A stretch of DNA of 20,162 nt from a virus: IMG/VR virus record IMGVR_UViG_3300023174_005216, positions 1 through 20,162 of that record. One strand, written 5' to 3'. Below the pieces are notes generated by a model. The model ran no database searches and was not told the DNA's origin. It saw only the letters and a program-made list of their open reading frames with translations. Numbering within the stretch: the stretch's first letter is position 1; the number at the start of each line of letters is the position of its first letter. The position numbers were made by a program, and so were the translations under genes. Positions 7,287-14,188 of the stretch are shown here, piece by piece.

Positions 7287-8267
7287 ATGGCATCATTAGC
7301 AGACATCCGCGCAAGACTCGCAGCCGCTGAGTCCAACAAAGGCGGTCAATCACAAGGCGGCGACAACGCAATTTATCCCCACTGGAACATGGACGAAGGT
7401 AGTTCGGCAACACTCCGATTCTTACCCGACGGCAACTCAAAGAACACATTCTTCTGGGTTGAACGTGCCATGATCAAGTTGCCATTTAATGGCATCAAAG
7501 GTGAGATGGACTCCAAACAAGTACAAGTTCAAGTACCATGCGTGGAAATGTATGGCGAAGCCTGTCCTATTTTGGCAGAGGTACGCACATGGTTCAAGGA
7601 CAAGAGCCTTGAGGACATGGGCCGTAAGTACTGGAAAAAACGCAGTTACATTTTCCAAGGTTTTGTGCGCGAGAACCCACTGGGCGATGACAAGACTCCA
7701 GAAAATCCAATTCGACGTTTTATTATTGGACCACAAATTTTTCAAACCATCAAGGGTGCATTAATGGACCCTGAGTTGGAAGAGTTGCCAACAGATTTGT
7801 TGCGTGGTTTAGATTTTAAAATTACCAAGACCAGCAAAGGTGGTTATGCTGATTACTCTACTTCCAAGTGGGCTCGAAAAGAATCAGCATTAACCGAAGC
7901 CGAGCAAGAAGCTTTGCAAGCACATGGTCTTTATAACTTAAATGATTTCTTGCCTAAGAAACCCACTGATGTTGAACTCAAGGTCATGAAAGAAATGTTT
8001 GAAGCCAGCGTAGATGGTCAACCATATGACCAAGAACGATGGGGTCAATATTTCCGCCCAGCTGGTATGACTGCTCCAGCCAGCGCCGCCGGTACAACTC
8101 CACGTGCAGTGGCAGCACCAGCCGTGACTGACGAGGATCCACCATTTGATGTTGGTGATGCACCAGCACCGTCTGTGGCAACAGCGCCGGTTCAAAGCAA
8201 ACCAGCGACCAGTCAGAAAGCCGAGGACATCTTGGCCATGATTCGTAACCGGCAAAAACAGTCTTGA
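7287..8267 (+). CDS. Single-strand DNA-binding protein, gp32-like
   Basis: A 326-residue protein of the T4 gp32 type, which coats single-stranded DNA and coordinates replication and recombination. Recognisable parts are the N-terminal helix (MASLADIRARLAAAES), the core opening with IYPHWNMDEGSSATLRFLPDG (30-49), PCVEMYGEACPI (84-95), the basic/aromatic RKYWKKRSYIFQGFV (113-127) and IGPQIFQTI (147-155). Two things differ from T4. Of the His-Cys-Cys-Cys zinc ligands only C85 and C93 remain, and the position expected for the last Cys is L96. The tail is a Pro/Ala linker with an internal DEDPPF (282-287), then a basic helix AEDILAMIRNRQKQS instead of an acidic end. GAAAGG lies about 10 bases before the ATG. 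The gene has its own promoter and terminator. Confidence 0.92.
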   Translation: MASLADIRARLAAAESNKGGQSQGGDNAIYPHWNMDEGSSATLRFLPDGNSKNTFFWVERAMIKLPFNGIKGEMDSKQVQVQVPCVEMYGEACPILAEVRTWFKDKSLEDMGRKYWKKRSYIFQGFVRENPLGDDKTPENPIRRFIIGPQIFQTIKGALMDPELEELPTDLLRGLDFKITKTSKGGYADYSTSKWARKESALTEAEQEALQAHGLYNLNDFLPKKPTDVELKVMKEMFEASVDGQPYDQERWGQYFRPAGMTAPASAAGTTPRAVAAPAVTDEDPPFDVGDAPAPSVATAPVQSKPATSQKAEDILAMIRNRQKQS

Positions 8268-8275
8268 TAGACACC

Positions 8276-8303
8276 ACAGCCCACTTAGGTGGGCTGTTTT
8301 TTT
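8276..8303 (+). terminator. Intrinsic terminator after ssb
   Basis: A perfect 9-bp GC-rich stem, ACAGCCCAC paired with GTGGGCTGT around a TTAG loop, followed by seven T residues. It starts 9 bases after the ssb stop and closes the monocistronic ssb unit. Confidence 0.93.
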
Positions 8304-8321
8304 CATGCTTTTTAGTTTCAA

Positions 8322-8328
8322 GTAAATA
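8322..8328 (+). promoter_or_regulatory. T4-type late promoter motif directly before the gene at 8334
   Basis: GTAAATA ends 5 bases before ATG 8334 and lies 18 bases after the T tract of the ssb terminator, so the downstream operon needs a promoter here. With T4 late-promoter spacing, the start would fall exactly on the A of the ATG. No Shine-Dalgarno is present. Confidence 0.5.
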
Positions 8329-8333
8329 GTGTT

Positions 8334-8582
8334 ATGGAAAACAATCAAAACCATTTAACTGAAGTAGAACAAAGCTACTGGCAACATCTAGTGCACAGCT
8401 TTAAACAAAGCAATGCCTTGATTGTGATTGCTGTAAAAAGTTATATTCATGGTGTGTTTCCTATGTTTTTTGCAGGCGATGGCCCCACCGGCATCTATAA
8501 AATCTACAAAGAAATTAGGCGTATGCATCATGTAATTCGAATATTCAAAGAATACGATGCAAACCACAAAGACAAACAATAA
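8334..8582 (+). CDS. Small membrane-associated protein, DUF6356-like
   Basis: An 82-residue protein with the layout I associate with DUF6356: an N-terminal HLTEVEQSYWQHLVHSFK helix (7-24), a hydrophobic stretch of about 20 residues containing IHGVFPMFF (38-46), and a short positively charged C-terminal helix after a GPTGI turn. The hydrophobic part could be one membrane segment or a hairpin. Family function is unknown; members occur in bacteria and phages. It is the first gene after the ssb terminator and overlaps the next gene by 26 bases. The family name is from memory of the motif pattern, so moderately certain. Confidence 0.65.
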   Translation: MENNQNHLTEVEQSYWQHLVHSFKQSNALIVIAVKSYIHGVFPMFFAGDGPTGIYKIYKEIRRMHHVIRIFKEYDANHKDKQ

Positions 8583-9192
8583 CACAGTTGTACTAATTGG
8601 CTTTGAAAAAGCCAGTTTGATGGGCGACTTCATTGATCAATTTCAAAGCCATGGCTTTGACCCAGTTTTAGTCAGCGTTGAAGATTTCTATGCCAACCGC
8701 ACGGATCGCACCACACCTCACATGATCTGTGTGAGTTTGGATCTTACTCTACGAAAAGAGTTGGCTGATTACATTGACACCAATAACGTGGCCAAATTTA
8801 CATTTGTGCACAAGTTTGCCGAAGTTGCAAAAGATGCTGTGATTGGTGCCGGATCTTATATTGGACCATTTTGCGCCATTGGTAGCAAAAGCGTAATTGA
8901 AGAACACTGTAGTATTGCACCATACTGTATGGTGGCACACAAGGCTTGTGTGGGGCGAGGCACATTACTACATCCAAGTAGCATATTGGCCGGCAGTAGT
9001 AAAATTGGAGAATTTTGTCGACTCAGTCTCCGGGCCACAGTGATAGATCATGTCAAGGTCTGTGATTATGTTGAGTTGGGTGCCGGTGCCTTGTTGACAA
9101 AAGACATCACCGAAACAGGAAAATACCTAGGCAGTCCAGCAAGAAAAATACCCACCCCATATGCATGTAGAATTCATCCCGAAGCAAATTGA
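8557..9192 (+). CDS. NeuD/PglD-like sugar O- or N-acyltransferase (left-handed beta-helix)
   Basis: A 211-residue acyltransferase of the NeuD/PglD type, which moves an acetyl group from acetyl-CoA to a sialic-acid-like or amino-nucleotide sugar. Residues 10-80 form the N-terminal Rossmann-like part. From about residue 92, hexapeptide repeats build a left-handed beta-helix (DAVIGAGSYIGPFCAIG, then SILAGSSKIGEF). H128 in VAHKACVG sits where the family has its catalytic His. The C-terminus closes with YLGSPARKIP, the usual acetyl-CoA-binding end. The start lies 26 bases inside the previous gene; a later Met22 is possible but would cut the N-terminal domain. It opens the series of glycan genes. 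Confidence 0.85.
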   Translation: MQTTKTNNNTVVLIGFEKASLMGDFIDQFQSHGFDPVLVSVEDFYANRTDRTTPHMICVSLDLTLRKELADYIDTNNVAKFTFVHKFAEVAKDAVIGAGSYIGPFCAIGSKSVIEEHCSIAPYCMVAHKACVGRGTLLHPSSILAGSSKIGEFCRLSLRATVIDHVKVCDYVELGAGALLTKDITETGKYLGSPARKIPTPYACRIHPEAN

Positions 9193-10187
9193 CTTATCTT
9201 AACAATATAAAAAGAATACATTTTCCCTATCGCGAGCTAGATAACATGGATCTATTGCCGCGTGAATTAGTAGTTGCTGATCACAAAGGCGGGTTTGATA
9301 AAAATTTTCACAGCCCAATCTTGTCAAGACTAAACAATTATGCTTTTGAGCACAAATTCCAATTTACAATCTATACCTGGGAATATTACACACCCGAAAT
9401 CAAAGCATTGTACACAAATTTAAAATTTGTTATGAGCATAGAGTTGTTTCGTGCGCACAATGGATTGACTAAATTTGTTGACTACACTCGATGCAAGGAT
9501 CGTAGTTTTGAAAAGTTCCTTTGCACATTTAATGGAGCCTATCAACCAGGCAGAATTCTTTTGGTAAGTGCACTCAACAAGCTAGGCATGTTTGATGTGG
9601 ATACATGTGGAAAAAATTTCACTATAGAAGCTGGAGCAGTTGATGGCGTACTAGATGTTCATGTACCTGACCAAAATAGATTTTATAGAAAATTCTTTGT
9701 TGATACAGAAACTGATTTTAATAATTTAATTGTAAAATTTGGTAGTTATGGTAAATGGACTGACAAATTTAATTGGACTAACATACACACTGCCACCAAT
9801 GATGTAATAGCAAAATGTTTTGTAAATTTAGTAAGTGAGTCCGCTGCCACTAGTTATTATCCATTTGTTACTGAAAAATTTTTGTTGAGTGTAATTAGCC
9901 GCGGTTTATTTGTGGCCTATGCTCAGCCAGGGTACCACGCACACTTGAATAATCTGTATGGATTCAAACCTTACACTAAATTATTTGATTATTCGTTTGA
10001 CAGCATAACCAATCCAGTTGACAGATTAATTAATTTGCTATCAATGTTGAGCAAATTTCAAAATTTAAAACCCCATGACTGGTATGACTTGAACCAGCTT
10101 GAGATAGATACTATTAACTACAATTACGATCATTATTTCAGTGGTGATTATTTAAAACATATTGAAAAACAGTTACTATGGCTATAA
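9189..10187 (+). CDS. Putative glycosyltransferase-like protein
   Basis: A 332-residue protein without a signal peptide or membrane segment. The strongest clue is near residues 215-260: SESAATSYYPFVTEK, a hydrophobic helix, then PGYHAHLNNLYGFKPY. This resembles the C-terminal nucleotide-sugar-binding region of fucosyltransferase-like (GT10-type) and related phage proteins with the pattern TEK...G...G-Y...L...GF. The start is either TTG 9189, giving a TTGA overlap with the upstream stop as also seen at 13411, or ATG 9246 (Met20). I favour TTG because it preserves coupling, with moderate confidence. It lies between an acyltransferase and an oxygenase, in keeping with glycan work. The donor and acceptor are unknown. 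Confidence 0.55.
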   Translation: MTYLNNIKRIHFPYRELDNMDLLPRELVVADHKGGFDKNFHSPILSRLNNYAFEHKFQFTIYTWEYYTPEIKALYTNLKFVMSIELFRAHNGLTKFVDYTRCKDRSFEKFLCTFNGAYQPGRILLVSALNKLGMFDVDTCGKNFTIEAGAVDGVLDVHVPDQNRFYRKFFVDTETDFNNLIVKFGSYGKWTDKFNWTNIHTATNDVIAKCFVNLVSESAATSYYPFVTEKFLLSVISRGLFVAYAQPGYHAHLNNLYGFKPYTKLFDYSFDSITNPVDRLINLLSMLSKFQNLKPHDWYDLNQLEIDTINYNYDHYFSGDYLKHIEKQLLWL

Positions 10188-10804
10188 GCTATTCCGTCAT
10201 AAAAGATTTAAAGATTAGTCATGATCTAGCAGATCAGTTGTGCTCTATTAACTGGCAGGAATTGCCATTGGCATTCAGAGTAGATTCGGCAGCATCAAGA
10301 CGGTTTTTCTTTGAGAACTATCGATTGATAGATTATTTTGATTTTGCAAAACATTACGGGTCAACGTTCAATCGTGTGGCAACCTTGGATACATATATTT
10401 TGCCGCAATTATTGGAACAACAAGCAACAAAAGAAATACAAAATTATTTCCATCAAGAATTTGATGATCTAGTGATCAGATTACAAGTTGCGTATGATGG
10501 AGGGACTGTGCCATTACACAGAGATCCAACTCGGACTGCCAGCCTGGTATACCCATTGGATCACCATGCCCACAGTAGTACTGTATTTTATACCAGTGTT
10601 ACTAATGACAACACAGTTGACGGCATGCTTAATCCAACATTATTCGCTGAATCATCCAGGGTGTGTATTGACCGATACCCAGTATTGCTTGACGTCAAGC
10701 AAGCACACCAGGTCTATTTGTCAAACACATATACAAAACAACGACCAAGACTGAGTTTATCAGTAAAGTGGAAAACACTAGAATTTAATCAAGTAATCAA
10801 ATGA
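10178..10804 (+). CDS. 2-oxoglutarate/Fe(II)-dependent oxygenase-like protein
   Basis: A 208-residue protein with the double-stranded beta-helix signature of Fe(II)/2OG oxygenases: HRD (H114, D116) after a Gly-rich strand, a distal H177 in VKQAHQVY, and R191 in RPRLSLSVKW at the position that binds the 2OG carboxylate. Such enzymes hydroxylate or otherwise oxidise small molecules, sugars, proteins or bases, using 2OG and oxygen. It overlaps the previous gene by 10 bases and the next by ATGA. Context suggests a sugar or lipid substrate, but nothing in the sequence identifies it. TET/JBP-type DNA-base oxidation has no specific support here. Confidence 0.75.
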   Translation: MAISYSVIKDLKISHDLADQLCSINWQELPLAFRVDSAASRRFFFENYRLIDYFDFAKHYGSTFNRVATLDTYILPQLLEQQATKEIQNYFHQEFDDLVIRLQVAYDGGTVPLHRDPTRTASLVYPLDHHAHSSTVFYTSVTNDNTVDGMLNPTLFAESSRVCIDRYPVLLDVKQAHQVYLSNTYTKQRPRLSLSVKWKTLEFNQVIK

Positions 10805-11631
10805 CTAAAACAGTACATGTATCAGGATGCAGTTTTACTGAAAATGCATCTTGGGTCAACAATCTTTTTGAAAATGCCACTACAGTAATTAATCGAGCCC
10901 ATTCAAGTGCTGGCAATCGATATATTTCTGACAGCATTGTGCTAAACATAGATTTAAAAAACAAACCAGATTTCGTATTTGCATTGTTTAGTGGAATCAA
11001 TCGAGTTGATACTGTGGTGCCTCACAGTAATATTGTAAAAACAGCAGTGCGTATGGGGCTCAATGGCAGCAACATGATTGGAAGTAATAGTGCAGTGATT
11101 GGCACTAGTGCTTATATCTTCAGTGGTGGTTCGCACTATAACAGACTAATAAATGACAATTATAAAAACATCAATCATTATGGTTGGCCCAATGTTAAGT
11201 CAATTGAAGAATTTTTAAATTTGTCTAGTGAACAAAAAGAGGCATGCATAAACAACAAACTATTTTGGTGGAATAGCAATGACATTGCTGGCATGATACA
11301 CATTGCTTCGATGTTGCAATATCTTGATAACCCAGAATACCTCAGCGATCAAACATACATTGCATTAGAACGATTTCAGACTTTTTTAAATCTACATCAG
11401 ATTGATTATAAATTTGGATTCATACATGACCCATTTGACAAAAAACATCATGATCATCTGGGGTTTCTGAACAAACAAAGTTCTAGATATCATTGCATTG
11501 ATTGGCGTAAGTATGTTAAAATTAATCCCTATGAGTTCGGTATTAAACATGATTTTGTGTCACCGGATGGATTTCATATTTGTCCCGAGGGGATGAATAA
11601 GTGGGCAGACAGTATTAAACAATTTTTTTAA
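10801..11631 (+). CDS. SGNH-hydrolase-like protein (esterase/acyltransferase fold)
   Basis: A 276-residue protein showing SGNH-superfamily blocks. Block I is VSGCSFTE with candidate nucleophile S11; a block II-like Gly/Asn is in SSAGNRY (36-42); block III is FSGIN; and block V is SPDGFHICPEGM, with the Asp and His of the triad. Members de-esterify or transfer acyl groups on glycans and lipids. The middle is longer than in minimal SGNH enzymes and Trp-rich (WPNVKS, LFWWNSND). No signal peptide is present, so the protein is probably cytoplasmic. ATGA overlap couples it to the oxygenase, and uvsX follows 9 bases later. With the NeuD-like gene it suggests control of O-acyl groups on a glycan. Confidence 0.75.
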   Translation: MTKTVHVSGCSFTENASWVNNLFENATTVINRAHSSAGNRYISDSIVLNIDLKNKPDFVFALFSGINRVDTVVPHSNIVKTAVRMGLNGSNMIGSNSAVIGTSAYIFSGGSHYNRLINDNYKNINHYGWPNVKSIEEFLNLSSEQKEACINNKLFWWNSNDIAGMIHIASMLQYLDNPEYLSDQTYIALERFQTFLNLHQIDYKFGFIHDPFDKKHHDHLGFLNKQSSRYHCIDWRKYVKINPYEFGIKHDFVSPDGFHICPEGMNKWADSIKQFF

Positions 11632-11640
11632 AGGCATAAT

Positions 11641-12696
11641 ATGGGAAAACCATTTGACGTATCAAAATTCCGCAAGGAAATTACAAAAAGCATTGATGGC
11701 CTAAGCATCGGCTTTAACGATCCAACAGATTGGATCAGCACAGGCAATTATGCCTTGAACTATCTCATTAGCGGGGACTTTAATCGCGGCATTCCCTTGG
11801 GCAAGGTCACTGTGTTTGCCGGAGACTCTGGTGCAGGTAAATCGTATATCTGTTCAGGTAACATCATCAAACACGCACAAGAACAAGGTATCTTTGTTGT
11901 GTTGGTTGACAGCGAAAATGCACTAGACGAACAATGGCTCAAAGACTTGGGAGTCGATACCAGCGACAGTAAATTACTCAAATTGAGTATGGCCATGATT
12001 GATGACGTGGCAAAGACTATTTCGACATTCATGAGCGACTACAAGGCCTTGCCTGATGGCGAGCGTCCCAAGGTGCTGTTTGTGATTGACAGCTTGGGTA
12101 TGTTGTTGACTCCCACAGACGTTAATCAATTCGAAGCAGGCGAGATGAAGGGCGATTTAGGCCGTAAGCCCAAGGCACTTACAGCACTGGTTCGTAACTG
12201 TGTCAACATGTTTGGTAGCTACAATGTGGGATTGGTGTGTACTAACCACACATACGCTAGTCAGGACATGTTTGACCCAGATGACAAAATTAGTGGTGGC
12301 CAGGGTTTTATCTATGCGTCAAGTATTGTAGTTGCCATGAAGAAAATGAAGCTCAAAGAAGACGAGGACGGCAACAAGGTATCCGAAGTCAACGGTATTC
12401 GAGCTGGTTGTAAAGTTATGAAAACACGCTATGCCAAACCTTTTGAGGGTGTGCAAGTCAAGATTCCTTACACAACAGGCATGAGCCCTTACTCGGGACT
12501 TGTGGACTTGATTGAAAAGAAAAACTTGCTCAAGCGTGAAGGCAACAGCTTGGTGTTTACCACAAGCGAAGGCGAAGTTATTAAAAAGTTCCGCAAAGCC
12601 TGGGAAAAAAATGATGATGGGTGTCTTGACACTGTGATGAAAGACTTTAGTAATCAAAAGGAAGAGGTAACTATAGTTGAGGAGGAAGCAGAATGA
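11641..12696 (+). CDS. uvsX: UvsX-type recombinase (phage RecA)
   Basis: A 351-residue RecA/UvsX strand-exchange ATPase that forms a filament on single-stranded DNA, displaces the ssb protein and drives recombination-dependent replication and repair. Walker A is AGDSGAGKS (60-68); VLVDSENALD (87-96) carries the catalytic E92; Walker B is VLFVIDS (145-151). The L2 region contains CTNHTYASQDMF, followed by SGGQGFIYASSIVV, typical of UvsX. The C-terminus is acidic (EEVTIVEEEAE), as in other UvsX/RecA proteins. AAGG lies 6 bases before the ATG. The gene is followed through ATGA coupling by a small acidic gene and then uvsY, so the recombination set is co-translated. Confidence 0.95.
   Translation: MGKPFDVSKFRKEITKSIDGLSIGFNDPTDWISTGNYALNYLISGDFNRGIPLGKVTVFAGDSGAGKSYICSGNIIKHAQEQGIFVVLVDSENALDEQWLKDLGVDTSDSKLLKLSMAMIDDVAKTISTFMSDYKALPDGERPKVLFVIDSLGMLLTPTDVNQFEAGEMKGDLGRKPKALTALVRNCVNMFGSYNVGLVCTNHTYASQDMFDPDDKISGGQGFIYASSIVVAMKKMKLKEDEDGNKVSEVNGIRAGCKVMKTRYAKPFEGVQVKIPYTTGMSPYSGLVDLIEKKNLLKREGNSLVFTTSEGEVIKKFRKAWEKNDDGCLDTVMKDFSNQKEEVTIVEEEAE
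12679..12685 (+). promoter_or_regulatory. Strong Shine-Dalgarno within the end of uvsX
   Basis: GAGGAGG lies 7 bases before ATG 12693 and encodes part of the acidic C-terminus of UvsX. It is one of the best ribosome-binding sites in the window and supports high, independent initiation of the small acidic gene. Confidence 0.75.
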
Positions 12697-12962
12697 GTGA
12701 AGTAGTAGCCAGCGAAATTTGGAGTGAGTTAAAAAGATTTGTAAACACAGTGGATCGGGCTGAAGCCGCTGAGACTATGGTACAAATTTTAATGGACAAT
12801 GACAGCGATGTTGATGACATTCGTGATGCGTTCAAAGGCGACTTGGATATCAAACGTGCATTAACTGCATACCTTGACAACGACAAAGACTATGTTGAAG
12901 AAGAGGATGTAGAAGAGGACGAGGATTTTGAAGACTTTGAAGACGAAGACTGGAAAGATTGA
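12693..12962 (+). CDS. Small acidic phage protein between uvsX and uvsY
   Basis: An 89-residue protein with a helical N-terminal part (SEIWSELKRFVNTVDRAEAA and onwards, to about residue 60) and an extremely acidic C-terminal 28 residues, almost all Asp and Glu. There is no enzymatic motif. I recall similar small proteins next to uvsX in aquatic T4-like phages, without assigned function. It starts inside the uvsX stop (ATGA) behind a strong Shine-Dalgarno and its TGA overlaps the uvsY ATG by one base. The gp32-like protein here lacks an acidic end, and acidic tails mediate contacts among T4 recombination proteins. A role as a recombination accessory or DNA mimic is therefore conceivable, but speculative. 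Confidence 0.8.
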   Translation: MSEVVASEIWSELKRFVNTVDRAEAAETMVQILMDNDSDVDDIRDAFKGDLDIKRALTAYLDNDKDYVEEEDVEEDEDFEDFEDEDWKD

Positions 12963-13414
12963 TGTGGTATAGTCGTGTAGTCGCCGATCTCGGCGCTATT
13001 CCTGACTTTATTGCTCACTATGAGCAAGAGTTAAACTCCGCCAAGCTGGAATGCCGCATAGGTGGGTTGGTCGAAAAAAATATCACAGCTCTGCCCGGGA
13101 TCACAGAACATCGTTTTAATCAACTACAAGAAATTGAAGCAGTACTTAATTTTCTCAACATACAGTTACGCAAAATCCGCAGACGCCATTTCCAAAAATA
13201 TCTTGAAGGATATGCCCGTGCATTGACCTCAAGAGACGCTGAAAAATATGTAGATGGTGAGGATGAGGTTATCGATTTTGAAACTATTATCAACGAAGTG
13301 GCTCTATTGAGAAATCGATGGTTGGGAATAATGAAAGGTCTTGACACTAAGCAGTGGCAAATGGGACACATTGTTCGATTAAGAACTGCTGGCATGGAGG
13401 ACATACAAGTTTGA
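12962..13414 (+). CDS. uvsY: UvsY-like recombination mediator
   Basis: A 150-residue protein matching the UvsY type. UvsY helps load UvsX onto ssb-coated single-stranded DNA. The middle contains a basic segment LRKIRRRHFQKYLEGYARALTSRDAEKY in the place of the DNA-binding region of UvsY. The C-terminus has WLGIMKGLDTKQWQMGHIVRLR, then MEDIQ, which corresponds to the conserved C-terminal WG...GL...AI..I end of the T4 protein. T4 UvsY is 137 residues. I chose ATG 12962 (TGATG overlap) over the TTG one codon earlier. It belongs with the ssb and uvsX genes. Confidence 0.85.
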   Translation: MWYSRVVADLGAIPDFIAHYEQELNSAKLECRIGGLVEKNITALPGITEHRFNQLQEIEAVLNFLNIQLRKIRRRHFQKYLEGYARALTSRDAEKYVDGEDEVIDFETIINEVALLRNRWLGIMKGLDTKQWQMGHIVRLRTAGMEDIQV

Positions 13415-14169
13415 AAACAACATTTATAAATGAACAAGAAAGTCACGCTCATAGTCTAGAAACACTGGAAGCATTGTATCAATACGATGATTTTATGTTG
13501 AGTGTGCAAACACTGGTTGACATGGGATGTGGCTCAGGGCTTGATTTGGAATGGTGGGCCACAAGGACTACCAGAGATGAATTAGAGACACCATTAAACA
13601 TACGATGTACAGGAGTTGATGTCAACGACACTCTCCCCATGGCAACTCGATACAAAAATATCTCTTATTCAAAGTTTGACTTTGAAACAAATCTTTTAAA
13701 GAAAAACAAGTTTGACTTACTTTGGTGCCATGATGCTTTTCAATATGTAATCAATCCCATACAAACATTGTCTCAGTGGTGGGACATATTAAATCAAGAT
13801 GGTATGTTGGTATTAATCTTACCACAGACCACAAATTTAGTTTACAACAAACAAGAATTTACTCAACAAAGCAATGTCTATTATCACTGGACATTAGTGA
13901 ATTTGATACACATGCTGGCATTGTCGGGATTTGATTGTAAGGCAGGATTCTTTTCTAAAAAAAGAGATGACAATTGGTTGCATGCTGTGGTTTACAAAAG
14001 TGAACATGCACCCATGGATCCAAAAACAACAACATGGTATGATCTAGTCGATAAAGGACTGTTGCCATCTTCAGCTGACGCAGGAATATTAAAGTATGGT
14101 TTTCTAAGACAGCAAGATTTAATTTTACCTTGGTTAGATAAAACATTGGATACTTTTAAAGAACACTGA
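13411..14169 (+). CDS. Class I SAM-dependent methyltransferase
   Basis: A 252-residue methyltransferase. SAM-binding motif I is LVDMGCGSGLD (35-45) and the ribose-binding acid is D70 in CTGVDVND. A post-motif strand, FDLLWCHDAFQYV, leads to an ILNQDGMLVLILPQ motif. No DPPY/NPPY-type base-methylation motif is present, so a small molecule or sugar is a more likely substrate than DNA. Reading from an upstream start at 13354 would overlap uvsY by 61 bases and add an unlikely N-terminus. TTG 13411, forming TTGA with the uvsY stop, follows GGAGG (13396-13400) by 10 bases and places the protein start at KTTFINEQ. It is linked with recombination genes by position but probably belongs to the glycan set. 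Confidence 0.8.
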   Translation: MKTTFINEQESHAHSLETLEALYQYDDFMLSVQTLVDMGCGSGLDLEWWATRTTRDELETPLNIRCTGVDVNDTLPMATRYKNISYSKFDFETNLLKKNKFDLLWCHDAFQYVINPIQTLSQWWDILNQDGMLVLILPQTTNLVYNKQEFTQQSNVYYHWTLVNLIHMLALSGFDCKAGFFSKKRDDNWLHAVVYKSEHAPMDPKTTTWYDLVDKGLLPSSADAGILKYGFLRQQDLILPWLDKTLDTFKEH

Positions 14170-14188
14170 TAAAATTTAAAGATATATT

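Noticed and set aside
10178-10804. TET/JBP-type DNA-base oxygenase and a DNA hypermodification pathway
   Set aside because: Only general 2OG-Fe(II) residues are visible. No base-modifying kinase, DNA glycosyltransferase or thymidylate-synthase-like partner is in the window.
12959-12961. TTG start one codon before the uvsY ATG
   Set aside because: The adjacent ATG gives a standard TGATG overlap and is the more usual start; the difference is only one residue.
13354-13410. Upstream start for the methyltransferase after uvsY
   Set aside because: It overlaps uvsY by 61 bases and adds a His/Cys-rich stretch unlike the family. TTG 13411 has a GGAGG in front and the same TTGA overlap as another gene here.
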